In this document: piece by piece, positions 37,552-48,700 of the stretch
Layout: each line of letters starts with the position of its first letter
Position numbering within the stretch: the first letter of the stretch is position 1
Source: Agromyces mangrovi
GTDB lineage: Bacteria > Actinomycetota > Actinomycetes > Actinomycetales > Microbacteriaceae
NCBI RefSeq assembly: GCF_030296695.1
Contig: NZ_AP027737.1
Coordinates: 1,054,001-1,118,000 of the forward strand
Length of the DNA: 64,000 nucleotides
Reading direction: 5' to 3'
Notes under the pieces: generated by a model
What the model saw: only the letters and a program-made list of their open reading frames with translations
Told to the model about the DNA's origin: nothing
The model's database searches: none
Translations under genes and position numbers: made by a program

Positions 37552-38568
37552 TTACTCGCCCGCCTGCAGGAAGAGGTCGCCGGTGTAGAACGAGGTGTCG
37601 ACCGCGGACTCGAGCTTGCCCGAGCCGACGAAGTAGTCGACCATGCCGGTCAGCCACGAGTCGACGGTGCCGTCCTCGGTCAGGGTGTCGAGTTCCTCGA
37701 GCGAGAGCACCTTGTTGTTCGAGGCGTCCGCGGCGACGTCGGCCTCGTCGAGGGCGTTGTACGCGGCGGTCAGGGCGACGGCCTCGTCCGGGTTCTCGTA
37801 GCGGAACGTGATGGCGTCGCGCAGCGCCTTGAGCACGCGCTCGACCTTCTCGGGCTCGTTCTCGACGACGTCGTTGCCGGCCACGAACGCGGTCGGGAAG
37901 GCGACGGTGTCCTCGAAGTCGGAGTTCTGCGCGATCTCGACGAGGTCGGGCACCTGCTCCTTCACGGTCGCCAGGGCGGGGTACCAGAAGCCGGCGCCCT
38001 CGACCTGGCCGGAGGCCAGTGCCGACACGATCGCCGACGGCTCCATGGGCACGAGCTCCACGTCGTCCTTGGTCATGCCCGCCTGCTCGAGCGCGAGGGT
38101 GAGGATCATGTCGCCCGACGTGCCCTCGGGCACGGCCACGGTCTTGCCGCGGAGGTCCTCGATGGTGTCGTTGCCCGGCTGGCCGACGACGCGGTCCGAC
38201 TGGCCGAGCGTGTTCATCGCGACGATCTTCGCCTCGCCCGAGGCGGGCAGCCAGAAGGCGCCCGGCCCGATGTAGCCGAAGTCGAGGTCGCCCGTGCCGA
38301 GCGCCTGGATCTGCAGCGGGCCGTTGGTGAACGACGGGGTCTCGACCTCGAGGCCGTACTTCTCCCAGTAGCCCTGGTCCTCGGCGATGGCCAGGAGGCT
38401 CGTGCCGTTGAAGTCGGGGATGTAGCCGAAGTTGACCGTGATGGTCTCCATCTCGTCGCCGGATGCCGTGTCGTCGCCGCTCGACGCGTTCGACGCGCAT
38501 CCGGTGAGCGCGAGTGCGACTGCGGCGCCCGCGGCGACGATGCCGGCGAGCTTGCTGTGGGTCCTCAT
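37552..38568 (-). CDS. NitT/TauT-type substrate-binding lipoprotein
   Basis: A 338-residue binding protein. The signal peptide ends in lipobox LTGC (about residues 20-23). The body begins ITVNFGYIPDFNG, with FTNGPLQIQALGTGDLDFGYIG typical of nitrate, sulfonate and taurine binding proteins. It delivers a small anion to the permease and ATPase encoded just upstream. The neighbouring sulfatases suggest a sulfate ester or sulfonate. GAGGAG lies about 11 nt before the ATG. Confidence 0.87.
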   Translation of the reverse strand: MRTHSKLAGIVAAGAAVALALTGCASNASSGDDTASGDEMETITVNFGYIPDFNGTSLLAIAEDQGYWEKYGLEVETPSFTNGPLQIQALGTGDLDFGYIGPGAFWLPASGEAKIVAMNTLGQSDRVVGQPGNDTIEDLRGKTVAVPEGTSGDMILTLALEQAGMTKDDVELVPMEPSAIVSALASGQVEGAGFWYPALATVKEQVPDLVEIAQNSDFEDTVAFPTAFVAGNDVVENEPEKVERVLKALRDAITFRYENPDEAVALTAAYNALDEADVAADASNNKVLSLEELDTLTEDGTVDSWLTGMVDYFVGSGKLESAVDTSFYTGDLFLQAGE

Positions 38569-38593
38569 GTGGTGGTGTGCTCCTCTTCGGGTG

Positions 38594-39421
38594 TCAGGCC
38601 GTCCGCGGTGCGGACGACGCGGTTCCGGCATCGCTGCCGGGGTTCTGGTGGTAGACGGAGTGCCAGACGCGGTTGCGCAGTTCGGCGAACTCGGGGCTGA
38701 GGCGCATGTCCTCGGTGCGCGGGTACGGCAGGTCGACGTCGATCACGTCGAAGATGCGACCCGGGCGGGCGGCCATCACGATCACGCGGTTGGCGAGGAA
38801 GACGGCCTCGTCGACGTCGTGCGTGATGAACATGACGGTGCGCTTCTCCTGGCTCCACGTCTCGAGCAGCTGCTCCTGCAGGCGCACGCGGGTGAGCGCG
38901 TCGAGCGCACCGAACGGCTCGTCCATGAGCAGGATCGACGGGTTCACGGCGTAGGCGCGGGCGATCGCGCAGCGCTGCTTCATGCCGCCGGAGAGCATCT
39001 TCGGCAGGGCATCCGCGAACTGCTGGAGCCCGACCATCTCGATGAAGTGCTCCGCGCGCTCGCGCCGCTGCGCCTTGGGCACTCCCGCGACCTTGAGGCC
39101 GAACTCGACGTTCTTGCGCACGGTCAGCCACGGGAACAGCGCGTACTGCTGGAAGATGACGCCGCGCTCGGGACCGGGGCCGGAGACCGACTTCCCGTCG
39201 ACGAGCGCCTCGCCCCCGCTCGGGGTCTCGAGCCCGGCGAGCACGTTCATGAGCGTCGACTTGCCGCAGCCGGAGGGACCGACGACGGTGACGAACTCGT
39301 TGTCGGCGATGTCGATCGACACCCGATCGAGGGCGACGAACTCCTCGCCCTTCAGCGGGAAGGTCTTCGTGACCTCGCGGACGGAGATCTTCGCGGTGGT
39401 GGTGGGGGTCGTGGTGGTCAT
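38594..39421 (-). CDS. NitT/TauT-type ABC transporter ATPase
   Basis: A 275-residue ATPase with all motifs: Walker [11 protein letters not shown]-loop FQQYALFPW, signature LSGGMKQR, Walker [13 protein letters not shown] and the switch His in FITHDVDEA. It energises uptake through the overlapping permease (ATGA overlap). Its sequence class is that of SsuB/TauB. Confidence 0.93.
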   Translation of the reverse strand: MTTTTPTTTAKISVREVTKTFPLKGEEFVALDRVSIDIADNEFVTVVGPSGCGKSTLMNVLAGLETPSGGEALVDGKSVSGPGPERGVIFQQYALFPWLTVRKNVEFGLKVAGVPKAQRRERAEHFIEMVGLQQFADALPKMLSGGMKQRCAIARAYAVNPSILLMDEPFGALDALTRVRLQEQLLETWSQEKRTVMFITHDVDEAVFLANRVIVMAARPGRIFDVIDVDLPYPRTEDMRLSPEFAELRNRVWHSVYHQNPGSDAGTASSAPRTA

Positions 39422-40388
39422 CGGCGTTCCTGCCATCCGGTCAGCTTGGTCTCGGCGAACAGCAGCAGGCGGTCCATCACGAGTCCGAGGATCCCGATGA
39501 GGACGATGCCCACGAAGATGGTCGCGAGGTCGTAGTAGATCTGCGCCTCCTGCATCCGGCGCCCGAGTCCCGCCTGGGCGGCGAGCAGTTCGGCGGCGAC
39601 GAGCGTGGCCCACGCGGAGCCGAGGCCGACGCGCATGCCGACGAGGATGAAGGGCGTCGAGGCGGGCACGACGACGCGGACGAAGATCGTGCCGTCCTTC
39701 GCGCCGAGCACGCGGGCCGCGTTGATGAGGGTCTTGTCGACGCTCACCACGCCCTGGTACGTCGAGATCACGCAGGCGAGGAACGCGGCCAGGAAGATGA
39801 CGACGATCTTCGGGATCTCGCCGATGCCGAGCAGCACGAGCACGAGCGGCAGCAGCGCGAGCGGCGGAATGGTGCGGAAGAACTGGATCCACGGCTCGAA
39901 CAGGCCCCGGGCGGTCGTGTACCAGCCCATCAGGAAGCCGACCGGGATCGCCGCGGCCGAGCCGAGCAGGAAGCCGGCGAGCACGCGGCCGAGGCTCGCG
40001 AGGATGTCCTCCTGCAGGATGCCGGCGTTCCAGAGCTGGATCGCCTTCTCGATGACCTCGGGCGGGGTCGGCAGCTGGAAGCCGTTGAGGGCGAGCATCC
40101 ACCAGATGCCGATGCCGCCGACGATCGAGACGGCGTTCAGGAGCAGCAGCTTCGCGCGCTTCGAGAGCCCGCCGCGCCGCGGGGCGCGCTCGCGGCCGCC
40201 CTGCGCGTCGTCGCCGGCCGAGGTGATCGCGCTCGTGCGGAGCCCGTCGACGACGACGGCCGCATCCTCGGTGCCGGTCGCGGTGTGCGTCGGCTCGGCG
40301 GCATCCGCCACGGTCTTCTGCGTCTCGTCCATCGTGCTCACCCGCGCCACGGCGCGACCTCGCTCGTGCTGGTCGGTGTTGCGGTCAC
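39418..40388 (-). CDS. NitT/TauT-type ABC transporter permease (frameshifted near its start)
   Basis: Restored length is 323 residues, with a Thr/Ala-rich N-terminus, then six hydrophobic segments and the loop [23 protein letters not shown] typical of SsuC/TauC. The true start is inferred to be GTG at 40388, with GAAGGAG 6 nt upstream and a GTGA overlap with the ROK stop. The frame from there ([16 protein letters not shown]) meets [14 protein letters not shown] only if one C is added to the CCC run at 40341-40343. Without it the permease appears fused to the ROK protein. Confidence 0.82.
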
Positions 40389-41616
40389 TGTGCGCTCCTT
40401 CGCTGCGGTGCGGTCTCGGCGGATGCCGCGGGGTCGGGGTATCCGGCGAGCAGGGGGACTGGTGGAAGATGGCCGCGATGGCGCCCAGGGCACCGTCGCT
40501 GTCGGTGAGCTGCGCGGCGCGGACGATGTGGGGCTGGTCCGACGGGATCGAGTAGAGCTCGTAGCGGAGGGTCGCGGCGGCCTGCTCGACGAGCACGGGC
40601 GCGATGCGCACGATCTCGCCGCCGATCACCACCTCGCGGGGGTTCAGCGTCATCGCCGCGGCACCGAGCACGCGGCCGACGGCAGAGCCTACCTCGCGCA
40701 GCACCGTGTCGACGGCCGGGTCGCCCTTGGCGACGGCCTCGGCGAGGTCGGCGAGGGTCTCTACGTGCGCGCCGGTGTTCGCGCACGCGCGGAGGATGGC
40801 CGGGACGGAGGCGATGGTCTCGAGGCATCCGCGCTTGCCGCATCGGCACGGTGCGCCCGACGGGTTCGCGGTCACGTGGCCGAGCTCGCCGGCGAACCCG
40901 CGCGAGCCGGTGACCAGGCGACCCGCGACGACGAGGCCGCCGCCGACACCGTCGGAGAGGCGCAGGTAGATGAGGTTGTCGACCGCGTCGGGCCGGTTGA
41001 TCGCCTCGGCGAGCGCCGCGAGCCGCGTGTTGTTGTCGACGATGACCGGGGCGTCGAACCGCTCGGTGAAGGCGGCGTCCACGCCCTCGGGGGCGAGGCG
41101 CGCCTTCCAGCTGACGACCGGGCTGCCGGCGCCGGCGCCCGTGTAGGGGCCGGGCACGCCGATGCCGATCGACTGGAGCGCGCCGAAGTGCACGCCGGTC
41201 TCGCTGCTGATGCGGTCGATCACGTCGAACGCGGCCGCGAGGCGGTCGGGCCACGGGGTGTCGTCGGCGTAGCGCTCGACGCCCTGGGCGATGACCTCGT
41301 GCGAGGCGTCGGCCACGGCGACGTGCACGCGTCGGTGCCCGAAGTCGACGCCGAGGAACTGGCCCGACTCGGGGTCGAGCGCGAGGCGCTCGGCGGGGCG
41401 GCCGCTGCCGGCGCGGGTGGCGGCGTCGGTGTCCGCCACGATGATCGCGCCGCGCTGCAGCAGCTGTGCGGTGATCTCGGAGAGGGTCGTACGGCTGAGC
41501 CCGACCCGTCGGGCGAGCTCGCCCCGGCTGAGGGCACCGTGGGTGCGGAGGGCTGCGAGCACCCGCTCCTCGTGGGTCCGCCTCACGAGGGCGTGGACTC
41601 CGGTCGTCGTCGACAT
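40385..41616 (-). CDS. ROK-family repressor of the sulfatase operon and GH43 gene (frameshifted near its end)
   Basis: Restored length is 410 residues. The winged helix is [20 protein letters not shown] (about residues 27-46). The ROK body has [24 protein letters not shown]-like [13 protein letters not shown], and the full zinc motif [10 protein letters not shown]. The frame is lost in the G5 run at 40453-40457 (C5 on the coding strand); one added base gives [18 protein letters not shown] and a stop overlapping the permease GTG. It is the first gene of the transporter and sulfatase operon, preceded by an operator also found before the GH43 gene, so it probably controls both and itself. Confidence 0.85.
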
Positions 41617-41623
41617 GACAGCA

Positions 41624-41668
41624 AGGTTCGCAACGCCGAATTTTTCCGTCAACACCCCGACAGAAAAA
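41624..41668 (-). promoter_or_regulatory. ROK-operon promoter with 28-bp inverted-repeat operator
   Basis: On the minus strand TTGACG (41647-41652) and GAACCT (41624-41629) are 17 bp apart, and the ATG follows 7 nt later, so the transcript is probably leaderless. The operator at 41641-41668 is TTTTTCCGTC, an 8-nt spacer, then GACAGAAAAA. It overlaps the -35 box and is nearly identical to 45494-45521. Confidence 0.72.
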
Positions 41669-41740
41669 CTTCTCAGATCGGTCGACCCTCCTTGCAGAAC
41701 CGGATGCCCGGCTCCGCGCCGGGCACCCTCGCGGAACGAC

Positions 41741-41773
41741 GACAGGGCGCCCACCCGCAGGTGGACGCCCCGT
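41741..41773 (-). terminator. Intrinsic hairpin after the GH43 gene
   Basis: An imperfect long stem with core CCACC-CGCA-GGTGG and outer GGGCG/CGCCC arms lies 23 bp past the GH43 stop. The same hairpin core recurs at 49470-49505. Confidence 0.7.
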
Positions 41774-41795
41774 CGCGCGAGCGGCGTGCGCGCGC

Positions 41796-44700
41796 TCAGC
41801 TCCCCGGCCGGGCGACCGTCAGCATCGCCCCGGTCGGCCCGGACTGCTCCAGCCGCACCACGCCGGGCACCGCGGATTCGTCCAGCCGCGAGGCATCCGC
41901 CCAGTACCCGGAAGCCGGGTTCCGGAAGAACGTGGCCCACGCGGTGCCGTCCTCGTCGATGAACATGTTGTTGTGCCCCGCACCGACGCCGAGCGTGTAG
42001 CGCGCGGTGTACGGGCCCTCGAACGAGTCGGACACGGCGACGATCGCGTCGTACTGGTGCTTGCTCCCCGAGCCGCCGAGGTACGACCAGCTCGCGTTCT
42101 CACCCGACCCCGACTGCAGCGCCCAGACGGCGTGCATCAGGTAGTACCGCCCGTCGACCTTCGTGACGGTCGCGCCCTCGAGGTACGGCTCCGGCGAGTA
42201 CGCGGTCTGGGTGAACGTCGGCAGGTCCGTCGGCGTGACGAGCGTCTCCATGTCGTCCGACATCTCGGAGTAGAGGTCGTTGTGCAGCACGAGGTACGTC
42301 GTGTCGCCGTCATCGAACAGCCCGCCGTCGATGTGGTACTTCTGCGGGTTGTTCGCGCGCACCGGCTCACCCAGCGGGTGGTCGATGTTCGCCTCGATGT
42401 TGCGGTACGGCCCCTCGGGCCCGCCCTCGCTCTTCAGGATGAACGAGCCGGTGAGCGTGCTCTGGTCGCCCATGCACGCCACGAGGTACCAGTCGCCGTC
42501 GATGTAGTGCAGCTCCGGCGCCCAGGCGTTGCCCGCGCGCGCGGCCGGGTCGTCCGGGTTCTTCCACGCCTGCCAGTCGGCCACCACCGTGCGATCGGCC
42601 GTGTTCTCGTCGACGAACTCCGGCGACCAGACCTTGCCCTTCTGGTGGTCCGAGCGGATGCCGGTGGTGTCGGCGAGCGTCCACGGGCCCTCGAGCGCCG
42701 GCGCGGTCCAGACGTAGATGCCGTCGTTCCACGGGGCCGCCTTCTCCAGGCCTTCGGGACGTGTCGTGCCGGTGGCGACGTAGAGCGTCTCGCCGTCGAC
42801 CTCGAAGCGGTTCACGTACGTGTCCCGCATCCAGACCCGCCCGAGCTCCTCGTCCTGCGGGCGCAGCTCCAGGTCGAGCACCATCGAGTTGTCGTCGCGC
42901 AGCTGCAGCTCGTCGCGCGCGTCCGCCGTGGCGTACGGCATCGGGATCGGCCAGCTCACCGGGGTGGTGCGCGGGTCGCCGCCCATGTCGTAGGTGCGCA
43001 CGTAGTCGAACTCTGCCGTGGCGCCCGTGCGGTTCATCGAGACGAGCCCGATGCGCAGGTCGCCCTGTGCGGCCATCGTCCACACGCCGCCCCACTGCCA
43101 GTCCTCGCCGTCCACGCTCGACGCCATGCGGATCTCCCACTCGTCGGCGGCCTCGTCGACCTGCGCGTACAGCCGCAGCCACGTGGTCTCCGCCGCCTCC
43201 GCGCCGAACATCGGACCGTTCGCCACGATCGTCGGCGTCGGCGTCGTCGGCCGCTCCGCCTCCTTGCCGAACTCGAGCTGGTGCAGGACCTGCCCGCCCA
43301 CGCGGTTCAGCGGGAGGACCGTGTGCGTGAGCTTCACGTAGCGGTCGTCGGTCTCGTAGAGCACGAGTCCGGCCTGCTGGGCCGCCTGTGCGGCGTCGAA
43401 GGTCAGCTTCGTCTCCACCACGAAGTCGCCCTCCGGCGCATCCCGCAGCAGCACCGACGCGGAGTTGTTCGTGCGGAACAGCTCCGCGTCCTGCGTCGGC
43501 CAGACCAGCTCGCCGTCGCTCGTGGTCGGCGCCGACGCGGGCTCGCGCACCCAGGTCCAGCCGTCGTCGCCCGTCGCGGGCGCGCCGTCGGCGTCGAACT
43601 CGTCGGAGTGCTCGGGCAGCAGCGCGCCGAGCTGCGGGTCGGGCACGCGCTCGGTGACCGGCTCGTAGAGCGGTGCGGCTGCCAGGTTGTCGCCGTCGAC
43701 GGATGCCCCGCCGGCCGCGATGCCGATCGCGCCGTTCGACGTGGCGTCCTCGGGCGCCGTCACGGCGACCTCGGCGAGCGGGTCGCGCAGGCCGTCCGCG
43801 GAGACCTCCGCGGAGACCGCGTCACCGCGCCACTCGATCGCCACCTGATGCCACGAGCCGTAATCGAACGACTCGGGCAGCGGCGCCGCTTCGGTCGCGA
43901 CCACGTCACCGTGCCGCACCTCGAGGCGGAACTCGCCCGCCGCGCGGTCGATCCAGGCCGTCGCCCCGTTCTGGCCACGGGCGCCCGCGACCAGTCCGGC
44001 CGCGCCGTCGGCGCCGTCCGCCGTGAGACGCAGGTCGGCCTGCACGCGCACGTCGCCGGTCACCTTTGCGGGAGTGATCAGGGCACCGGCGTCCGTCGCC
44101 GTCACCCGGGCGAAGCCGCCCGCGTCGGCCTCGTCGGCCGCCATCGCGGTCGCGCCGCCGCGCGTCTTCCAGTCACCCGGCACGCCGCCCTCGAAGGCGC
44201 TGCCGAGCATCGCGTCGGTCACCGGAGCGACCTGCTCGCCGCTCGACGGGCCGGCCCCGGCGTTCACGACGGGCCAGCCGTCGATCCAGTCGAGCCGGTC
44301 GATCATGAGCGGCCGCTTCGACAGGTTGAGGTTGCCCGCGCGCGTCGCGACCGTCGGGAAGTCGGGGTCACCGGTCGGGATCGCGTGGTAGACCAGCCAG
44401 TCCTGGCCGGCGAGGTCGGTCTGGATGGCGTTGTGCCCCGGCCCGGCGAAGCCGTTGCCGTTCGAGGCGAGCACGTAGCCGCCCGTGCTGCCCGCCGTCA
44501 TCAGGTCGACGCCGTGGTCGTCGAGGAACGGCCCGCGCGGGTTGTCGGCGCGCCCGACCTTGACGGTGTAGCCGCTGAATGATCCGTCGCAGCATCCGGC
44601 GTCGGAGTACATGAGGTAGTACCAGCCGTCGCGTTGCACGACGAAGCCACCCTCCATGCGCCGCGCCTGGCCGATCTGCGTCACCTCGCCGACGAGCTCC

Positions 44701-45326
44701 GTGGCGTCGGCGTTCAGCTCGGACACGCAGATGTTGTCGTAGCTGCCCCAGTACAGGTAGTGCGTGCCGTCGGTGTCGGTGAACAGCGCCTGGTCGATGT
44801 TGCCCGTCGGGCACCCGGCCACCTGCGCGCCGCCGAAGTAGCGGCCCTCGTCGGTCCACGGACCGGTCGGCGTCTCCGCGGTCAGCAGCGCGACCCCGCC
44901 GTTCGAGAGCGAGTACGTGAGGTGGTACCGCCCGTCGATGTAGCGGATGTCGGGGGCCCACGGGCGCGTGCCGCCCGCCCAGTACGACGGCAGCTCGGCA
45001 CCCTCGGGGTACACGTCGCCGACGTACTCCCAGTCGACCATGTCGGTCGAGCGGAGGATCGGCAGGATGTGCTCGCCCTCCTCGCCGCTGCTGTTGAAGA
45101 TGGGGTTGGTGGTGCCGTAGGCGTAGTACGCGCCGTCCTTGGCACGGATCATCGCGGGGTCGGGGAACGTGTCGACCACGCCCGCGCTCACCGGGTTGGT
45201 GTACGTGCCTGGCGTCTCGGCGGCGGCCGCCTCGGGCGGCCCCGCGATCGCGGGGAGGCCCCCACCGATCAGGAGGGCCGCCGCGAGCGCGGCCACCGCC
45301 CCGGCGTGCGCTGTTCTGCTTCGCAA
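41796..45326 (-). CDS. Large secreted double-GH43 arabinan/xylan hydrolase
   Basis: A 1176-residue exported enzyme with two GH43 five-blade propellers. Domain 1 (about residues 30-360) shows [26 protein letters not shown] and [13 protein letters not shown], the usual Asp, Asp and Glu. A middle region (about 400-800) looks like one or two concanavalin-like beta-sandwich domains. Domain 2 (about 830-1176) has [23 protein letters not shown] and [15 protein letters not shown]. The start TTG at 45326 is preferred: GAAGGAG lies 6 nt upstream and a normal signal peptide follows. An ATG at 45344 would put that site inside the gene. No wall anchor is seen. The ROK operator upstream links it to the sulfatase operon. 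Confidence 0.83.
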   Translation of the reverse strand: MRSRTAHAGAVAALAAALLIGGGLPAIAGPPEAAAAETPGTYTNPVSAGVVDTFPDPAMIRAKDGAYYAYGTTNPIFNSSGEEGEHILPILRSTDMVDWEYVGDVYPEGAELPSYWAGGTRPWAPDIRYIDGRYHLTYSLSNGGVALLTAETPTGPWTDEGRYFGGAQVAGCPTGNIDQALFTDTDGTHYLYWGSYDNICVSELNADATELVGEVTQIGQARRMEGGFVVQRDGWYYLMYSDAGCCDGSFSGYTVKVGRADNPRGPFLDDHGVDLMTAGSTGGYVLASNGNGFAGPGHNAIQTDLAGQDWLVYHAIPTGDPDFPTVATRAGNLNLSKRPLMIDRLDWIDGWPVVNAGAGPSSGEQVAPVTDAMLGSAFEGGVPGDWKTRGGATAMAADEADAGGFARVTATDAGALITPAKVTGDVRVQADLRLTADGADGAAGLVAGARGQNGATAWIDRAAGEFRLEVRHGDVVATEAAPLPESFDYGSWHQVAIEWRGDAVSAEVSADGLRDPLAEVAVTAPEDATSNGAIGIAAGGASVDGDNLAAAPLYEPVTERVPDPQLGALLPEHSDEFDADGAPATGDDGWTWVREPASAPTTSDGELVWPTQDAELFRTNNSASVLLRDAPEGDFVVETKLTFDAAQAAQQAGLVLYETDDRYVKLTHTVLPLNRVGGQVLHQLEFGKEAERPTTPTPTIVANGPMFGAEAAETTWLRLYAQVDEAADEWEIRMASSVDGEDWQWGGVWTMAAQGDLRIGLVSMNRTGATAEFDYVRTYDMGGDPRTTPVSWPIPMPYATADARDELQLRDDNSMVLDLELRPQDEELGRVWMRDTYVNRFEVDGETLYVATGTTRPEGLEKAAPWNDGIYVWTAPALEGPWTLADTTGIRSDHQKGKVWSPEFVDENTADRTVVADWQAWKNPDDPAARAGNAWAPELHYIDGDWYLVACMGDQSTLTGSFILKSEGGPEGPYRNIEANIDHPLGEPVRANNPQKYHIDGGLFDDGDTTYLVLHNDLYSEMSDDMETLVTPTDLPTFTQTAYSPEPYLEGATVTKVDGRYYLMHAVWALQSGSGENASWSYLGGSGSKHQYDAIVAVSDSFEGPYTARYTLGVGAGHNNMFIDEDGTAWATFFRNPASGYWADASRLDESAVPGVVRLEQSGPTGAMLTVARPGS

Positions 45327-45720
45327 GATGTGCTCCTTCTCCATCGAAGTCGCCGCGCGGGCGCGCGACCGCACGCGCGCCGCGGTGGCGCACGTGACCA
45401 TGGGCGAGCGGCGCCCGGCCCGATCGTCATCGCGTCGGATACCCGGGGGCGCTCGCCCGGAGTTGCTTCGACAGTCATTGCACAAGGGCCCGATTTTTCC
45501 GTCAAGACGCCGACGGAAAGGTCGTCGGATTCGGTTCGCGGCGCGGCGGTGAGATGAGCGGCCTGGTGCGCCGGGCGCACGTTCTCGCCACCCGACGCAT
45601 GATTCTGCATGCGCCTGCCGGCTGCACGACGCAAACCGTGCGCGACCGGCGGAACCCTTGACCTCGGCGTCGCCGCAAGAGGAACATGGCGACCGTTCAT
45701 GCCCGAACCAAGGGGGTTCC
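45327..45720. other. 394-bp divergent intergenic region
   Basis: It holds the GH43 promoter and ROK operator on the left. On the right, TTGACC at 45658-45663 followed 18 bp later by GAACAT at 45682-45687 is a tentative promoter for the peptidase gene. The rest shows no gene I can support. Confidence 0.4.
45477..45521 (-). promoter_or_regulatory. GH43 promoter with ROK operator
   Basis: On the minus strand TTGACG (45500-45505) and TGCAAT (45477-45482) are 17 bp apart. The operator TTTTTCCGTC, 8-nt spacer, GACGGAAAGG (45494-45521) overlaps the -35 box in the same phase as at the ROK promoter. Confidence 0.72.
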
Positions 45721-48700
45721 ATGTTCCGCCGCATCGCCGTCGTGATCGCATCCGCACTGGTCATCACGGGGGTGAGCGCGGCGCCGAGCGTGGCAGCACC
45801 ACCCGACGACGACCTGCCGGCCGTCTACACCGGCACGGTCGACCAGAAGGGGCTGGCGGCGATCGTCGCGCTCGGGGTCGACCGCCACGACGTGGTCGCG
45901 TCGCCCGGCGACGAGGAGGGCGAGGTCGACGTCGAGGTGATCCTCGGCACGAGCCAGGCCGACGAACTCGCGGCGAAGGGCATCGACCTCGCCGCGAAGG
46001 AGACGACGCCACCGCAGCAGCGGCTGCGGCTCTTCTCCGAGCCGACGGGCGTGTTCCGCACCTATGGCGGTGCTGGCGGTATCCAGGAGGAGCTGCAGCA
46101 GCAGGCATCCGAGAACCCCACCATCGCCGAGTACGTCGTGTTCGGGCAGACGGTGAACGGCACCGACATCGCCGCCGTGCGGGTCACGAAGAACCCGGCG
46201 AAGGCGAAGCCGGGCGACCGGCCGACCACCGTGTTCGCCGCCGCGCAGCACGCACGCGAGTGGATCACGCCCGAGATGGTGCGGCGCCTGCTCGACGATG
46301 TCGTGAACGGCTACGGCACGGATGCCCGCATCACCGAACTGGTGAACACGACCGAGATGTGGTTCATCCCGGTCGCGAACCCCGACGGCTACGACTTCAC
46401 CCACGAGGACCCGGCGAACCGGCTCTGGCGCAAGAACCTGCGCGAGATCAACGGCCAGCCGGGCATCACCACCGGTGACGGCGTCGACCTCAACCGCAAC
46501 TACCCGACGCGCTGGGGCTACGACAACGAGGGCTCGTCGCCGAACCCGACCAGCGAGACGTACCGCGGGCCGGAGCCGGCGTCCGAGCCCGAGACGCAGG
46601 CGCTGATCGGCCTGTTCGAGGACATCACGCCCGAGTTCTTCGTCAACTACCACTCGGCCGCCGAGCTGCTGCTCTACGGCATCGGCTGGCAGGTCTCGAC
46701 GCCGTCGCCCGACGACGTGATCTACGAGGCGATGGTCGGCGACGACGACAACCCGGCGGTGCCGGGCTACGACCCCGACATCTCGGCCGAGCTGTACACG
46801 ACCAACGGCGACACCGACACGCACCTGCAGGCCGCGTTCGGAACGCTGGGCTTCACGCCCGAGATGTCGACCTGCGAGGTGGCGTCGGCCAAGTACGACG
46901 ACGACGAGTGGGAGCCGGGCGCCTGCCAGAGCGGCTTCAACTTCCCCGACGACGAGCGCCTCATCCAGGAGGAGTACGAGGCGAACATCCCGTTTGCGCT
47001 CGCGGTCGCCGAGTCGGCACTCGACCCTGACGACCCGGTGTCGGTCGTCGGCCTCGACGCGGCCGACTTCGTGGTCGACTCGTTCGACGTGTCGTACGGT
47101 GACCCGCAGACCGTCGCGGTGACCGCGAAGCGCGCGATCAAGGCGAAGAAGATGTGGTTCTCGATCAACGGCGGCGACGCGGTCGACCAGAAGGTGACCG
47201 AGTGGACCGGTGGCGAGCGCTACGGCTTCGAGAACGCCGACTACTACGCCGAGTACCGCGCGGAGGTGTCGGGCGCGAGCCCGGGCGACGAGGTCGAGGT
47301 GTGGTTCACCGGCACCGCGACCGCGAAGGACGTCGGGCCCGGCAACGCCGGACCGGTCGAGTCGGAGCACTTCACCTACGTGCTGGAGGAGGACTCGGAT
47401 GCCCCGGTGCTGGTGCTCGCCAACGAGGACTACACCGGCGTGAACCCGACGTACAGCGGCGTCTCGGCGCCGAAGTACGCCGATGCGCACGTGGACGCGC
47501 TCGCCGCCAACGGCGTGGCATCCGCCGTCTGGGATGTCGACGCGCAGGGCGTGCCGCATCCGCTCGGCGTGCTGTCGCACTTCGACGGGGCCATCTGGTA
47601 CCAGGGCGACAACCGGCTCACCCAGGACCCGGAGGACGAGATCACCCTCACGCCGTTCGGCCCGCTGCCCGACTCCTCGGTCGCCGAGCGCCAGCAGTAC
47701 CTGACGCTCGCCATGCGCGACTTCATGAACGAGGGCGGCAAGCTCGCCACGGCCGGTGAGACCGCGCAGTGGTACGGCTTCATCAACGACATCGGGCTGG
47801 GCGGCATCTACTACGGCCTGAACGGCGACCCGACGGCCGACTGCGTGGTGCAGACCGACTTCTTCGGCGACTGCCTCATCCTGGCCGATGACTTCGCGCA
47901 GTACTGGCTGGGCGGGTACTCGCGGTTCGACGCCGGCGGGCAGACCGGCGCGACGGGCATCGCGTCGCCGTTCGAGGGCCTCGCGGTCGAGTTCGGCGGG
48001 CCCGCGACCGCGGACAACCCGGTCGACGAGGTGGGGCAGTTCGTCGCGACGAGCGACGTGCTGCCGGTGAGCGACTTCCCCGACTTCGCCAGCGAGGCGG
48101 TGGCGACCTACGCCGACCCGTACTCGCCGGTCGAGGGCGAGTACCTGGCGCTCGCGGCGCACGTCGACGACGGCTACCAGCGGCTGGCCCGCACGTTCGA
48201 CCTGACGTCGGTCGCCCCGGGCGACGTGCCTCGCTTCGAGGCGCAGATCGGGTTCAACACCGAGGCGGGCTACGACAACGTCATCGTCGAGGTGCACACC
48301 GTCGGCGCCGACGACTGGACGACGCTGCCCGACAGCAACGGCAACACGTCGACCACGGTGCCGACCGAGTGCGAAGAGGACTTCCTCCTCGACGAGCACC
48401 CGTTCCTGGAGAACTACCTCACCCGCGGCGACCCCTGCCTCCCGACCGGCGACACCGGCGAGTGGAATGCGATGACCGGATCCTCCGACGGGTTCGTGCC
48501 GGTCTCGTTCGACCTGTCGGCCTACGCGGGCTCAGAGATCGAGCTCGTCGTGAGCTACGTGACCGACCCGCTCACGGGCGGCCTCGGAGTCGTGCTCGAC
48601 GACACCAAGCTCGTCACCGGGGTCGATACGGTCACCGAGGCGGAGGGCTTCGAGACCGACCTCGGTGCGTGGTCGGTGCTCGGCGCCCCGGCCGGCAGCC

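Noticed and set aside
45327..45344. GH43 start at ATG 45344
   Set aside because: It would place GAAGGAG inside the coding region. TTG at 45326 has ideal spacing and leaves a normal signal peptide.
45697..48399. A 900-codon minus-strand frame opposite the M14 peptidase
   Set aside because: Composition is the Arg/Val/Asp-rich pattern of antisense frames in high-GC DNA, and the opposite strand has catalytic motifs and a signal peptide.
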